64,000 bases of DNA from Branchiostoma belcheri. Its lineage: Eukaryota; Chordata; Leptocardii; Amphioxiformes; Branchiostomatidae. A program made the position numbers and the translations under genes. Positions 45,278-57,352 of the stretch are shown piece by piece (positions within the stretch are counted from its first letter, which is position 1; each line of letters opens with the position of its first letter). The notes beneath the pieces are model-generated. The model made no database searches, had not been told where the DNA came from, and saw only the letters and a program-made list of their open reading frames with translations. The stretch is taken from contig NW_017804087.1 in the NCBI RefSeq assembly GCF_001625305.1, positions 795,529 through 859,528 on the forward strand. Reading direction: 5' to 3'.

Positions 45278-48200
45278 ATGAATCTGCTCGGTGCACTTCT
45301 TCTTGCTTGCCTCTGCGTTTCCATGGCAACTACGCAGAGGTGCGCTGATGACGTGTGCGAGTTCACCCTGGTGGTTCGTTACGCCCGGACCATGATGCAC
45401 ACCGGAAGTGACGGCAAGGTCACACGGGTAAGACCGCCATTTTGAATTCTCCTTTTGAACTCTATACTATGATTACTATCAAAAAGGCTGTTTAAAACCA
45501 TGTAATGTCTCTTGCTTCCGGGACGGAAGTCTTGTTTTAGGTGGAGCTAGGTTTGTATGTTCGGGTTCCAAAGTGAGAGGGCGGAGATAGTATTTCTGTT
45601 GATTGACCGGGTTTGATCCAGTATGCTTTGCGTTAAGGAGCAATAGTAGAGTAAGTTTCACCATACAGTCATATGAAGTATGAGTAACTGTGCATTCTAA
45701 TTCCATGTTGTAATTCGAACTATATCTACTTCCCAACAGACTGAAATCTCTGATTTCTTGTTTATCACATTTCAGAAAACTCTATCTTTTTGAAACCTGG
45801 TGGCAGGTTTATCTAATATGTCGCAGTGCAGAAATAAATGATTTCGCATTAACCAACATTCCAACAGGTCGAGATTTTAACAAACGGAAGCCTGCTGGCC
45901 ATAGATGAAAGGGCGGGAGATAAGGAAGGATCCATAGTTCCTGTGAATGAGACCATCACAGCTGATGGAGTGCAGCGAAACGTAATTCTCGTGAACGACC
46001 AGTTCCCCGGTCCCACACTGGAGGTCATGGAAGGAGCGCAGGTAAACGCAAACACTCAATGAATCAATCTTTCCTTCAACTTCGAAACGTCTATTGACCA
46101 TTGAACTAATTTTACCATCTTCACAACAAGAAATGCTTTAAAAAAACAAGGCCGGCGACCAAGATGAGAATAGCTGGTTGAGTGGCGTGTGGTGACGATG
46201 TAGGACTCATATAATTGGTCATCTTGGAATCGATCTAATATGCAAACGACTGGACTCAGATGCATAATTGTAATGTATCGTGAATTCTTTCTAACGAAGA
46301 AGAGCTTTGTAATAGTTCATTAGCGGTTTACATGCAGCATTTTTGAATGCTGTTCTTGAAAATGTTCTTAATCCCAATCAGGTGGTGGTTACTGTCGTTA
46401 ACAACCTGCTGAGAGAAGCCACATCACTCCACTTCCACGGCATGTACATGCGCGGTGTGCCATATATGGACGGGGTGCCTTACGTCACGCAGTGTCCCAT
46501 CCTACCCATGCACAGTTTCACCTACAGGTTCAGGGTAAGTTCCAATAAAACCGCTAACGTTTGAAATGAAGTTTTAGACTCAGAGGAATACTTTTAGACT
46601 TATAAATAAATATTTACGGTTGTATAGCGCAGCTATGTCTCTTTGATGCACCAATGTGATGCAGTTACGATTTCTTACTTTTGTTCTGTCTAAAATACCT
46701 TTTTGTAATATGAATTCTATGTAATGGAAGTGCCCCATGCTAGAGCTGTGTACCTAAACAAATTTTAGGTACAGGTACAGGTACAGGTACACAGGTTTAG
46801 GTACAGGTCCGGACCTGAACCTGTACCTGAACAATTCGACCAATTTATATGCTCTTCTGAACTCATTCAATAACAAAAAAAACATTAATAAACTTGATAG
46901 TTAAGGTTTATTATTTGTTTATGGCGAATGCTCAGATAAAATATAGGCAAAACTAAGATGTTTTTGTTTTCATGAACACACTGTCCTTACACAGATACCC
47001 ATTGTGGACCAGCTATTTACACATTTGAGGTCACAAATAGGCATAAAATTGGTGTGAAATTGTTTAGGTACAGTACCGGTACTGAGGGATTAGGTATTTT
47101 GGACCTGTACCTAATCAATTTTTCCGGTACAGTATCGGTACTGCGTACCGGTACACAGCTCTACCCCATGCCCATTTCAACTAATTGCGATTTCTAAGTG
47201 CGATTTACTTGACATGCATTGCACTAGGCGGAGCCAGCCGGGACTCATTGGTACCACAGTCACCTTGGCTCACAGAAGGAAGAGGGTCTGTATGGGGCTT
47301 TCATCGTGCACAAGAACAGGTAAGTACGATAATCAGTGTCCTTTATATACGAAGGCCCACAACGACAATTCCATTCACCTCTTCCACAGCCCTTCCACAC
47401 CGTGCTGCCATATGTATGAACGAGTTTGAGTAAGAATGAATTGAACAGTATCTTGTTGGGCTAGATAGTGTGAAGGTACGTAAACATTATGCATTATTTG
47501 CATTTGCTTTTCTATAGCATTCCGGTGGCTCCACCCCTACCGTTATTCCTGCAAGACTGGTGGCACGAAGATTTCAAAAACATTGACGTGGACAACTGGT
47601 ACATGGACGGACCTGGGCGCTTCTTTGTAAGTTTGCTGTTGATAAATCACTGTCAGAGATAACTACGATACAGATATCAATCCCAAAGGAGAGGCCCTTT
47701 AAATAGGTTAGTTGTAGTGGCATTTGGATAGCGGAAAATCAAACTGTTCTCGATCCAAGCAAGGAAGTTGATTCAATGAAGTTTGAGTCACCAGAAGTTT
47801 TTAATCGAATCTCTCTGTCTTCATCAGCTATCTGACCTATAAACTGTAGACACTGTGTTTTTTCACAGTGTGACGTCAGCACTAGGTCAAAGTTTGTTGG
47901 AAGTCGGTACCGCCTCTCGTCCTGGTTCAGCCACAGTTAGCGTTCATTTAACATTTGGTATGAAATCGTAGAACTTTTAGTTTTTGCTATGAGGGACTGT
48001 GCAATTTTTGTTAGAACGGTCGCGTGAGGATTTCGTGTTCCCCCCGGCTATCACACTGATGAATGCTATTTTACATTCGCTTTTGTATTAAATCCTAGGA
48101 CACCGTGCAAGAACGTGGCTTCAGCTTTGATGGCTTTGAGCTGACGGCTGTCAACTTCAGATCAGCCCTCATCAACGGTCGAGGCCGCTACAACAACAAC

Positions 48201-50759
48201 TCCGCCCCGCTAACGAGGTGTGACATCTCGCCGGGAGAAACTTTACGTTTCCGACTCATCCACGCAGGCGCAGAGTTCACCTTCCGGGTCTCCATCGACG
48301 CGCACAGCATGACGGTCGTGGCAAACGACGGACATGACGTCATGCCGGTCCAGGTCCAGTCCATCCTCATGTTTCCGGGAGAATCGTACGACGTTGAAGT
48401 GGTCGGCGATCAGACAGGTGGTAACTACTGGATCCGCGCCCAGACGCTTTGGGCGGGGAAAGGACCCAACGTCCTGCCAGAGGACCGACTGCAAGAAGTA
48501 AAAGCCATCCTGGCATACGACAACCCCCCAACCGATGACGACCCAATGACGAACATGCAAACCTGCACCGCAAACAACCCATGCCGAGTTCTCAACTGCC
48601 CTTTTCCAGCGTTCCCTCAAGGAAGCCATACGGAATGTGTCTACGCCTCAGACCTCAATAGCACCGAAGCGTATTCAATGCCAGAGGCATCAGAAACTGA
48701 GGAGTACTTCTTCAACTTCGGATTCCCAATCGGCTCCTCAGTAAACGCCCGTAAGTTTGCCACCCCAAAAAAGCCGCTGATTTTCAACGCGCCCTATGAC
48801 CTGACAACCTGCGAAGCCAGCTGTGAGACGGATGGATGTACGTGTACCTACATGGCGGAGATCCCACTTGGGAAGATCATCAGGTAGGTTTGTTTGTTTA
48901 TTTGTTTGTTTGTTTGCTTACTTGTTTTATTAAGGAAGAAAACATCAACACAAATGTCGGCATGGTGGCCTTGAAAAGATGTACATGGGTCCACCTGTTC
49001 CACCATACTTTCCAAGTACCTGTGTATGTGGTGAATTGCAATAAATAAATGAATAAATAAATAAATAATAAATGGTCTTCTTAGATTTCCCAAGGGCATT
49101 TGGCTCGGATATACATGGTCTTGCATTCCAATTGCATCAGGTTTGTACTGACGAACCTGGGCCCGGGAGGTGAAGCGCATCACCTGGTCCATCTCCACGG
49201 TTACGACTTCAGGGTTCTGGCCATGGGATTTCCAGACTACGACGAAACAACCGGTGAGTTTTTATTCCATTTAAAACCACGATTCCCCTGTAGTCTTATC
49301 AATAGAATAATTGTTGGGTCCAAGAAAAAAAATACTGTTTTGGGCGACTGTTTGTAGGTTGACAGCACGTGGGTAGGGGGTTGACGAGCAAAAGGATAAG
49401 AGATGATAGCTTCCGTCGAAAACCGTCCGGCTCCGATTACTTTCACACGCATGTGTGAGGTCAAAGATGCATGCCCCTAACTTGTAAACAGTTCTTGTCT
49501 AGACCAATTGCTTGATACATGTCCAGATGTGTTTTGTTTATATCTCAGGGGCCTTCAGGTTTGACATATTACCCATGGTGCATCACAAAGTGCGTGCGCA
49601 TTTCAAATCATGAACCGGCGTATTGCTACTTTTTATTCCCTATGTTGTGTAGGACGCTGGATCTCTCAGAACGCTGACATTAACTGCGGGAACGACATTT
49701 GCAACATGGCGTCCTGGAATCTAACAAGGCCGAGCCTGAACTTCAACAGACCCCCCATCAGGGACACAGTCGTCATTCCCGCCCGAGGCTACACCGTTAT
49801 AGAGTTCAGGTTCGTGGTAACTGTTCATGTATCAGTGTCATGAATATTGTCTTTTTTTGGACGCCTCAGAGCATATTCCTCTTAGGATTTAGTTCAGAAA
49901 GAGAGCTTTCTGATGTATCTGCGATTCAATATCGATTGCTACAGGAGTAACAACCCAGGCTACTGGCTCTTCCACTGTCATCAAGCAACTCACCTGAATG
50001 AGGGGATGTCAATGGTCATCGCGGAGGCTCTGGACAAGCTGCCCGCTCTGCCGTACGGCTTCCCGACCTGTGGAGACTTCACCGGGACCGAGAAACCGCC
50101 AAGGGGAAGTGGAAGAACAGGTGTTGCAATGGGGCAGTCGGCTGTAAGTAGAAGTTGTGGTGCACATCTTTTATAGTTTAACATTTTGTGAAATGATCAT
50201 TTATTTTCACAAACACACTGCCTCCATATACTTCCAATATGAAATAGAAGATACCATTCCTCCAATTATATTTCGAGCTTTTGTCTTGTTTCATTTATTA
50301 TTGACAATTTCTTGCTAATTCTTACAATGCATTTTCCTACTGGCTCTCATAAGGCAACAGATGCAAGAATTAAGCAGGAACTTGAAGACAGGAAATGAGA
50401 TAACGTTTCTGGAAACTTTCTGGGACCTTTTACCTAACTTCCTGTCAATATCTCTGACGTCCTTATACCTACCATACGCAAACAGGCAAATAGACATACC
50501 GAGAACAAAAGATTTATTCTTTGCTCTTTGTATGTTTCAGACTCTGGTGCAGTTAGACCACACTCAACTGATCATCATCATCATCATATCGGCCGCGCTG
50601 TCTGCTACCCTGGCCCTGGCGGCAGTCGGCATCTACAACGCGCGTGCGGAGAAGGTCAAGGAGAAGCTGCTAGAGACACCGGCAGCTGGAGCTCCGCCTA
50701 TAGAGGACACAGCTGTAAGAGAGGACGGTGCGACGACACTGCAGGAGGACGCTGTTTGA
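45278..50759 (+). CDS. Laccase-type multicopper oxidase, membrane anchored
   Basis: Ten exons: 45278-45427, 45868-46041, 46382-46534, 47228-47319, 47518-47626, 48099-48883, 49141-49253, 49653-49809, 49945-50143, 50541-50759; 2151 nt, 716 residues. Signal peptide MNLLGALLLACLCVSMATTQ. All copper-ligand motifs are intact: LHFHGMYM and THWYHSH (domain 1), HHLVHLHGYDF (domain 3), and FHCHQATHLNEGM with the type 1 Cys. The last exon gives a transmembrane helix (IIIIIISAALSATLALAAVG) and a short acidic tail, so the enzyme should face outside the cell. Laccases oxidise phenols or metals while reducing O2 to water; whether this one acts on phenols, iron or other substrates cannot be seen. The donor after 49809 (GTTCGT) is atypical but gives the expected RSNNPGYW join. 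Confidence 0.9.
46741..47163. mobile_element. hAT-like MITE with 8 bp target duplication
   Basis: Starts TAGAGCTGTGTACC and ends with its exact reverse complement GGTACACAGCTCTA. The 8 bp CCCCATGC flanks both sides (46733-46740, 47164-47171). TAGAG-type TIRs with 8 bp duplications are typical of hAT. The 423 bp interior is rich in GGTACAGGTAC/GTACCTG palindromes and has no transposase. Sits in the oxidase intron between exons 3 and 4. Confidence 0.88.
47775..47935. repeat. MITE-like fragment in oxidase intron
   Basis: TCTTCATCAGCTATCTGACC and TCACAGTGTGACGTCAGCACTAGGTCA resemble parts of 540-625 (CTTCTTCAGTAGCCTGACCC; GTGTGACGTCAACACTGGGTCA). A further diverged member of that family. Confidence 0.4.
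49440..49620. repeat. Dispersed repeat in oxidase intron
   Basis: GAGGTCAAAGATGCATGCCCCTAACTTGTAAACAGTTCTTGTCTAGACC...TTTGACATATTACCCAT matches 23470-23550. The two copies differ by a 40-50 bp insertion. Confidence 0.6.
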
Positions 50760-50805
50760 AGGCGAGACACACAGCATAGATCCCACCGCTGCCACCAGTG
50801 TTAGT

Positions 50806-50897
50806 GAAGCCTGATAGAAGGCTGTCCACACTCACATGTCCCTGCACCAGTCTTGCCCAAGTCGTCTTCAAGTGTGGACATCCTTCTATCAGGCTTC
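50806..50897 (+). repeat. Long hairpin in the oxidase 3' UTR
   Basis: GAAGCCTGATAGAAGG(C)TGTCCACACT pairs with AGTGTGGACATCCTTCTATCAGGCTTC: 27 bp with one mismatch and a loop of about 38 nt, starting 47 nt after the stop. It would form a stable stem in the mRNA, or be a small foldback transposon. Confidence 0.75.
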
Positions 50898-52204
50898 AGT
50901 ATATCTAACACAGTATTATGACGTAGGTTTTCAAAGTAGTACAGAAAAACTCTTAAACAAGTCAACAAGTGTAAACTGTGTTGTATGACACAGAATTATT
51001 TCAACTTTGAGACAGCAACATTTCAGAAATGTCTGCAACATATACTATGCAAAAATTATAAATGTCGTTATATTTGGAATTTTATGTAATTCTGTTTTCC
51101 AGTTATAGTTTTTCTTGTGGTATTCATAGTACTTTAGCATTGTTGACTTTATTTGTTGTAACACGTTATTCAAGATTCACTTCTGATATTGTTTTGATTT
51201 AGCTCATTGAGCTTACTGTTCAATCTATAATATCAAGGATGATACCAATATTTATGTTGGGGATATCAACTATTGTGATCTTTACTGTTTTTGATGAGGC
51301 CAGTATGAACTATCGTTATAATCTTGACATTAATGTAGAAATTGTTTGTATATCAGTTTTGATATTTAGAAGTATAACTATACTTTGTCAGTCTAACATT
51401 TACTTAAGTATTAAGACTAGACAGCATCCCATGGTGTTGAGTTAACACTGGGAGGTTTCATTCATCATGTGGAGCTAGCGATTCATATTGGTACTGCAGT
51501 GTTGTATTACGGGTTGTACATTACACCCTTATGTTTGTAAGATATATTATCCAAGAATTTTCTACGACTACCTGTTTGAATTTGTAAATTATAATAAACA
51601 GACTGATAATGTCTGTTTGCTTGTGGCTGAGAGCTTGTCCACCATTGATTGACAACCATTCCCGTTCCCAGAACTACCAATAGGAGCTCAGGAACTTTTA
51701 GCATTATGGAAATCAGTCCAATAAGAGCACAAGAGTCTCTGTCACAACAACATGGTTAGTTCTCAGTTCTCAATGGAAGCTCCATGTTAGCACATACAGG
51801 ATTAATATGTTTCCCAATTCTCCTGAATCTGAGGTGCCGTTAAAGTGTCTACTAGGGACCTGACCAGTGGAAGGGCTACTAGAACCATCCTTTTATATCT
51901 CCATGCTAGAATTTAGTAGCGTGGTGTACGTATATGCAAGGAGGTTTATATATAGGCTCCTTGGTATGTGAAGGCAGGCTAAGGAGCCTCCTTGCATTGA
52001 CAGGCCAGTCACGTGATTACTATTGATTGTCTAACCTCCTTGGCCGTATGTAGGTCAGCTCGTCAGCTCATGCCAGCTCGAGCAGAACGTCGGCACAAAC
52101 AACCCTTCAGTCGCTGTGCTGAACAAACTATCAAGCTCAGGCAACTGTATTCCGAAACATTTTTCAACGGCGACCTGGCCACATGACGTAGCAGAGTTCC
52201 AACC
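50898..52204. other. Oxidase 3' UTR and intergenic sequence before the P450
   Basis: AATAAA at 51593-51598 is a candidate end for the oxidase mRNA. A dispersed repeat (TTCCCAGAACTACCAATAGG...ATGGAAATCAGTCCAATAAG, 51660-51735) is shared with 27965-28060 and, inverted, with 3100-3155. TATATATAGG near 51945-51955 is a possible P450 promoter element. No gene otherwise. Confidence 0.45.
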
Positions 52205-55200
52205 ATGTCCCACGTTCTGAAGCTCGCGGGCAGAATGGCTGCCGTTACGCAGGCAAGTCTGGTGAGGTACCTGGGACGGTATGGCCGGGCGGCCCGGGCC
52301 TGCAGCACCGCGGCAACAGCTGAACAACAGACCGTCCGGCAAGACACGGCAGTCCGGGGGTTTCACGAGATTCCAGGTCCCAAGGGGCTTCCGTTTATCG
52401 GCACTGCGTTGGACTACACTCCTTTTGGTAAGGGGATGCAAACAATATATGTATACATAGAGTCCCGGTTATGTATGTAACCCATATCGGCATGTACCCT
52501 TCGAACCAAACTCACTGAGGCATGCATAAAGAAAGGTCGAGGCCGGCGGATAGTGTAACCTGGATCTGGATGCCAAAACGATGTAAGGCGATCAAAATGT
52601 CGCCGAAAAAACATCGTAGGTTCATCGCACGATGTAGTTTGACCTGGACTACTTTGGGTGGCGCGTACGTGCCGAGAAATATGTAGTATTATACGGCAGA
52701 CGCCACTGTGAATTCAATACTCTATGCTGTGGCCAGCTTACATGTTGTTTGGAAAAAAAGTTCGCACATGCACAGTCTAAGTTGAACGTAGCCCTCCTCC
52801 CCAGCTGTAGTGATAATGATAGCTTTAACAGTAGAAAAGGTTGGGGCAGCTCTATTATACATACTATAGTAGTACATTGACCTGAAGTCCAGCATGCGTG
52901 TCCTCTAAGTTAGCCGATGACCCCGTCTGACCCATGCGTTTACATAGACTATAAATAGCACACGTGCGGGTTGTGCAACTGATACTCATTGAAGGAGCTC
53001 GCGTGGCAGAAGTAACAGAGAAAACTCGATTTTTTTCCTCAATCCCAGACCAATATTCTGCCATTTCCTCTATCTACCTTAAGTTTTTTACTTGTAGTAA
53101 TGTGAAACTTGTATACATATTTGCCAACCGTTTGTTTGTGGTCTATTTTTCCGACAATTGATAAACTACGTTATACCTCTATATATTTGCTCTGTGGTTT
53201 ATGGCCCTTGAGCATAAACAAAATTGGGTTAGTGTCCACCATACTTAATCTCCAAGCAGATTCGGTGTGGCAAGGGGACTTTATATTGGCCTCCTGTATC
53301 CATTGGCCGCCTCGTGGGGCGAACGTTGGATACAGGCGGCCAATGGATACAGGAGGCCAATATAAAGTCCCCTTGCCCCACCGAATCTGCTTGGAGATTA
53401 CACCATACTGACAACTCGGGTCCAAAAACAATCAAATTTAGCCGGAATATTTGGCCAGGAAAGTTTGGTGACTGTAGAGTTCATTTTCCCGACGTCCTAA
53501 CGGTGGATCCCCTCGCTTGGCTAGTCAGGCACCTTGCTTGACGAACTCTACTGTCCTTATAGGAAAACCTGGTGGAGGCTATAATTGTGTAACGTACGCG
53601 TATTAATAATTTTTCCAGGTCGCTTCCCAGTGCACACAAAAATGGCCGACTCCACAATTGAAAGGTATAAGGAGTACGGAAAAATCTACCGGGAAAAGAT
53701 CGGGCCGCAGGAAATGGTGTTCGTCTGTGACCCGAAGGACTTCGAGACCGTATTCCGGAGTGACGGAAAGCATCCGGTGCGACCTGTTCCGGAATCCGTC
53801 GCAATATACCGCCGGCTCAAGAAGAAACCGCTAGGCGTCGCTCTTCTGTAAGTTACTTCTGTTTGGAGTAAGGCTGAAGGAGAGCGTGGTATCATTCTTC
53901 CCAGATGTGTTTCTTTCTAGACACTTAAGCTTGTCTATTCTACTGAAATACAGTGTTTCACCTTATCTTTGATAGCACTGATTTGCACCAGAACAACTTT
54001 ATGTTTCAGCCTCCCTCTCTCTCTCTCTCTTTAGAAAAGATAGTAGTGGGAAAGTGCATTTCCTTTCTTTCAAAAGAAAGCTAATTCCATCGCCAATTGG
54101 TACTTTGTTGTAATCTTTTTACAGAAATGGAGAAGAGTGGTCCCGTGTGCGAAGTTCCGTGAACAGGGACATGATGCGCCCGAAGGCGGTGGGTGCGTAC
54201 GCCGCCTGGCAGGACGATGTGTCCCGGGAGCTGGTCGGGCTGATGCAGGACGTAGTGCGGAAGGGCGACACCGCTGGCCAGGTTCCCGACTTTACCAAGC
54301 TCCTGTATAAATGGGGGCTCGAATGTGAGTCTTTGTAATAGACTATATATCACCTCTATACACGGAAGTTTTGTTTTCGGTGTGTTTGTCTATTTGTTTT
54401 CTTGTGTATCCATAGTTATTTGAATACAAAATAGTCACAGGAAGTGAGGGGGGATTATGTAACCACAGATTGACAGGAAGGTCAAATTGGAGGTCAAAAT
54501 GGTCTCGATCCACACAGGATGGAAGGGCGTGACAATGAAACGTTCCAACATGCACAGAATCAGCGAGAAATCAACAATAATAAGTAAAACAATAAATTTA
54601 TAATAGCATTCATTAGGTAACAAACAACATGGCTGTTAGTGTAGATGTAAGAATTTTCATTTTTCAGCTTTGAGTCTCGTCGTTCTGGGCAAACGTCTTG
54701 GCTGCCTGAGCCTGGATCAGCTGCCGGCTGACTCTGACGCACAGCAGATGATCTGGGCCGTGAACGACTTCTTCCTTTATTTCGCCAAACTTCAAATGTC
54801 GCTTCCCTTGTACAAGTACATCAGCACTCCTGGATGGAAGAAGTTAGAGAGAGCATTGGACACCATGACTGGGTATGTATCTTCAATGTTTACAACGAAT
54901 GACGTTTTACTTTCGCATCAAAGCTAAACGGAGACGGAGGACGACACAGACATCCTGACGCTTTTCACTACTGCTCTGGGCATGAATTCTGTGCAATCTG
55001 TCATCTTCAATGTTTAGATCGTTTGACTTTTAAATGAAAGCTCAACGGAGACGGGGGGCGATGTAGACTTTCTACCCCTGCAATGGTCACGAATTCTGTG
55101 CGATCTGGTGTTACCCTAGCGTTGCGGAAAAGATGATGGGGGAAAAGCTGGAGGGACTCCGCCAGATGGAAGAGCCTCCCGAGGAGGCAGATTTTCTGAC

Positions 55201-57352
55201 GAGCCTCCTGTCTCGGGAGGACATGACGTTGGAAGAGGCCACCCAGACGGCGGTGGATTTGTTGAACGGTGCGATTGACACGGTGAGGTTTCTTCAATAT
55301 TATTGGGATAAATTCATATTTCGGAAGTATTGTTCTGGGTAGCTGTGATTGTTGACAGTCGTTGGTAGGAGGATAGACAGGCAAAAGGACAAGTGATCAA
55401 AAGTCAGGCATATTAAATAGGGTGAACGTGAAGGATGTCTTTCCTTTAAAAACAAGATGCGGCCCTAGTTGACTTTTTTCTTTATTTTCTGTCCCATGAC
55501 TTCAGACGGCACACACCTTGGTGTTCAATCTCTTCTGCCTGGCGAAAAATCCCGAGGCTCAACGAAAACTGTACGAGGAGATCATGGAGGTAGTTCCACC
55601 AGGCCAGCCCGTAGACGACAGGGTGTTGAACAAGATGCACTACCTTCGCGCTGTGGTCAAGGAAACATTCAGGTGCTTAAATCTACTTCATTTTTTAAAG
55701 AATATATACCACAAGCCTTTCTGCATCTTGATCTTACGCAGAAAGTCAATATGGTTGTTTGTAAGTATTGTTTTATGTGTCTGTCCGGGTAGAGTAGGTT
55801 GATATCGCGTGGGGTAGGGAGATTAACATCAGAATGACAGGATTGAAAAAGGTCAGACATAGGAAATGGGGTGAACTTGAATGTCACGAAAAGCTAGAAT
55901 AGTCCGGAAGTCTGAATGAAATCTGTATTTTTTTCTTGTTGTTTGAATTTGTTTAATATGTTTCTTTTTTAATCCCTTTTTAGGATGTATCCAACCATCC
56001 TGAATAATGTGCGAACTTTGACCCGTGACGCGGTGCTGTCGGGATATCACGTGCCTGCCAAGGTAGAACATCGATTGTATAGCTCCGCCCACCTCCGTCA
56101 AAATGCAGATATATTTGACCTACATGTAGTCACTCTCTCATTGGCTGAACCGATTGCCATTCTCTCATTGGTTGAACAATCAAATCTGACAGTCTAGCCT
56201 ACATGACGTTAGTGTTAGGCTACTTTTCTTTACACAATATAGCACAGTAGGGTGCGAACTTTGAATTCTAAACATTACTTGCTGCTACATTTATTATCTT
56301 GGATATGTATATATTTTGTGCATAATAAAATTGTAATTTCTATATGAGCAAACGTACTGTTGTGTAAACAATGAGAAATATAAGGAACAGAAATAATTCA
56401 AGACGAAAGAAACATTGAATCGATAATTCTCATGTTCGTCTTTCAGACCACTGTTCTTATGGCACAGAACGTCGTCAGCACACTTCCGGAGTATTACCCG
56501 GAACCGGAATCATACATGCCGGAAAGATGGCTCCGGACTGAGTCATCAAATGTCCAGGCATTCTCCCTTCTACCGTTTGGTTATGGACCAAGGATGTGTA
56601 TTGGTAAGTAATGTATTTCGTATGAAGAAAGAATACGATTAGCAATGAAATACACGCATTAGAATGTGAATACCAAAACAATCTTGCGATCAATGACCAT
56701 TCAAAGTAAGAAATGTAAGGTGAGGAATCATTGTTTTGGACGTGTTTATCTGTGTGTTTGTTGTTGCTTGTGGGTATTTGAATGCAATAGAGTGTCAGGT
56801 TGGGGAATTTGGTTAACAGAGATTGACCGAAAGGTCAAGTTGGACTGAAGTGATGACTGGTAGGCTTAGAGGAGGCGATGGCTACACCCACTCAAGTCAC
56901 CCACTTAAAGATTGTTACTTCAGACCACCTCTATGGTTGTCCCAATAAATTCAAAAAAGAAGCTAAATACTTTCCTGAGGTTTGAGATCTCAGAGTTATG
57001 TTCTACCATGCTCTTTGATAAATACTGACTCTTTTGCATCAACAGGTCGGCGTTTTGCGGAACAGGAGGTGTTTCTAGGTCTCGTCAGGGTGAGTATTAT
57101 GGTTGGGCTGCTTTCATCTCTGACTTCGTGTATGTGCACTTCATATATGTGAGCCTGCTTATACAAGTAACCGGTTGGGTAGAATTGTGCAATTGCGCTA
57201 TTCTCTATTAAGATATATGTTTCTTTTTCTGAACCGTACAGATTATCCAAAACTTTCATGTTAGCTGGGACGGACCAGACATGAAGCAAGTATGGAGGAT
57301 TTTCAACGCTCCGGACAGAGACACGTTCGTCTTCAGAGAGAGGGAAACGTAG
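52205..57352 (+). CDS. Mitochondrial-type cytochrome P450
   Basis: Ten exons: 52205-52427, 53619-53847, 54125-54324, 54668-54872, 55120-55282, 55506-55672, 55984-56062, 56447-56603, 57046-57089, 57242-57352; 1578 nt, 525 residues. The N-terminus (MSHVLKLAGRMAAVTQ..., many Arg and Ala, no acidic residues) looks like a mitochondrial targeting peptide. It is followed by EIPGPKGLPFIGT, WSRVRSSVNRDMM (helix C), the I-helix oxygen-binding site (NGAIDTTAHTL), KETFRMYPT (ExxR), PERW, and the haem loop FGYGPRMCIGRR, where the second Arg after CIG is typical of adrenodoxin-using mitochondrial P450s. Related to the CYP11/24/27 clan; the substrate (sterol, secosteroid or other) cannot be told. Start could also be ATG 52235. 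Confidence 0.9.
53246..53400. mobile_element. Near-perfect foldback element with 9 bp target duplication
   Basis: Two arms of about 67 bp beginning TAATCTCCAAGCAGATTCGG pair with one or two mismatches around a loop of about 21 nt. CACCATACT flanks both ends (53237-53245, 53401-53409). A 9 bp duplication with long TIRs fits Mutator-like elements. Near-identical arms suggest a recent insertion into intron 1 of the P450 gene. Confidence 0.85.

Noticed and set aside
50361..50540. Upstream extension of the last laccase exon
   Set aside because: A clear TTTCAG acceptor at 50535-50540 in the right phase defines the exon; the upstream frame has no homology to laccases.
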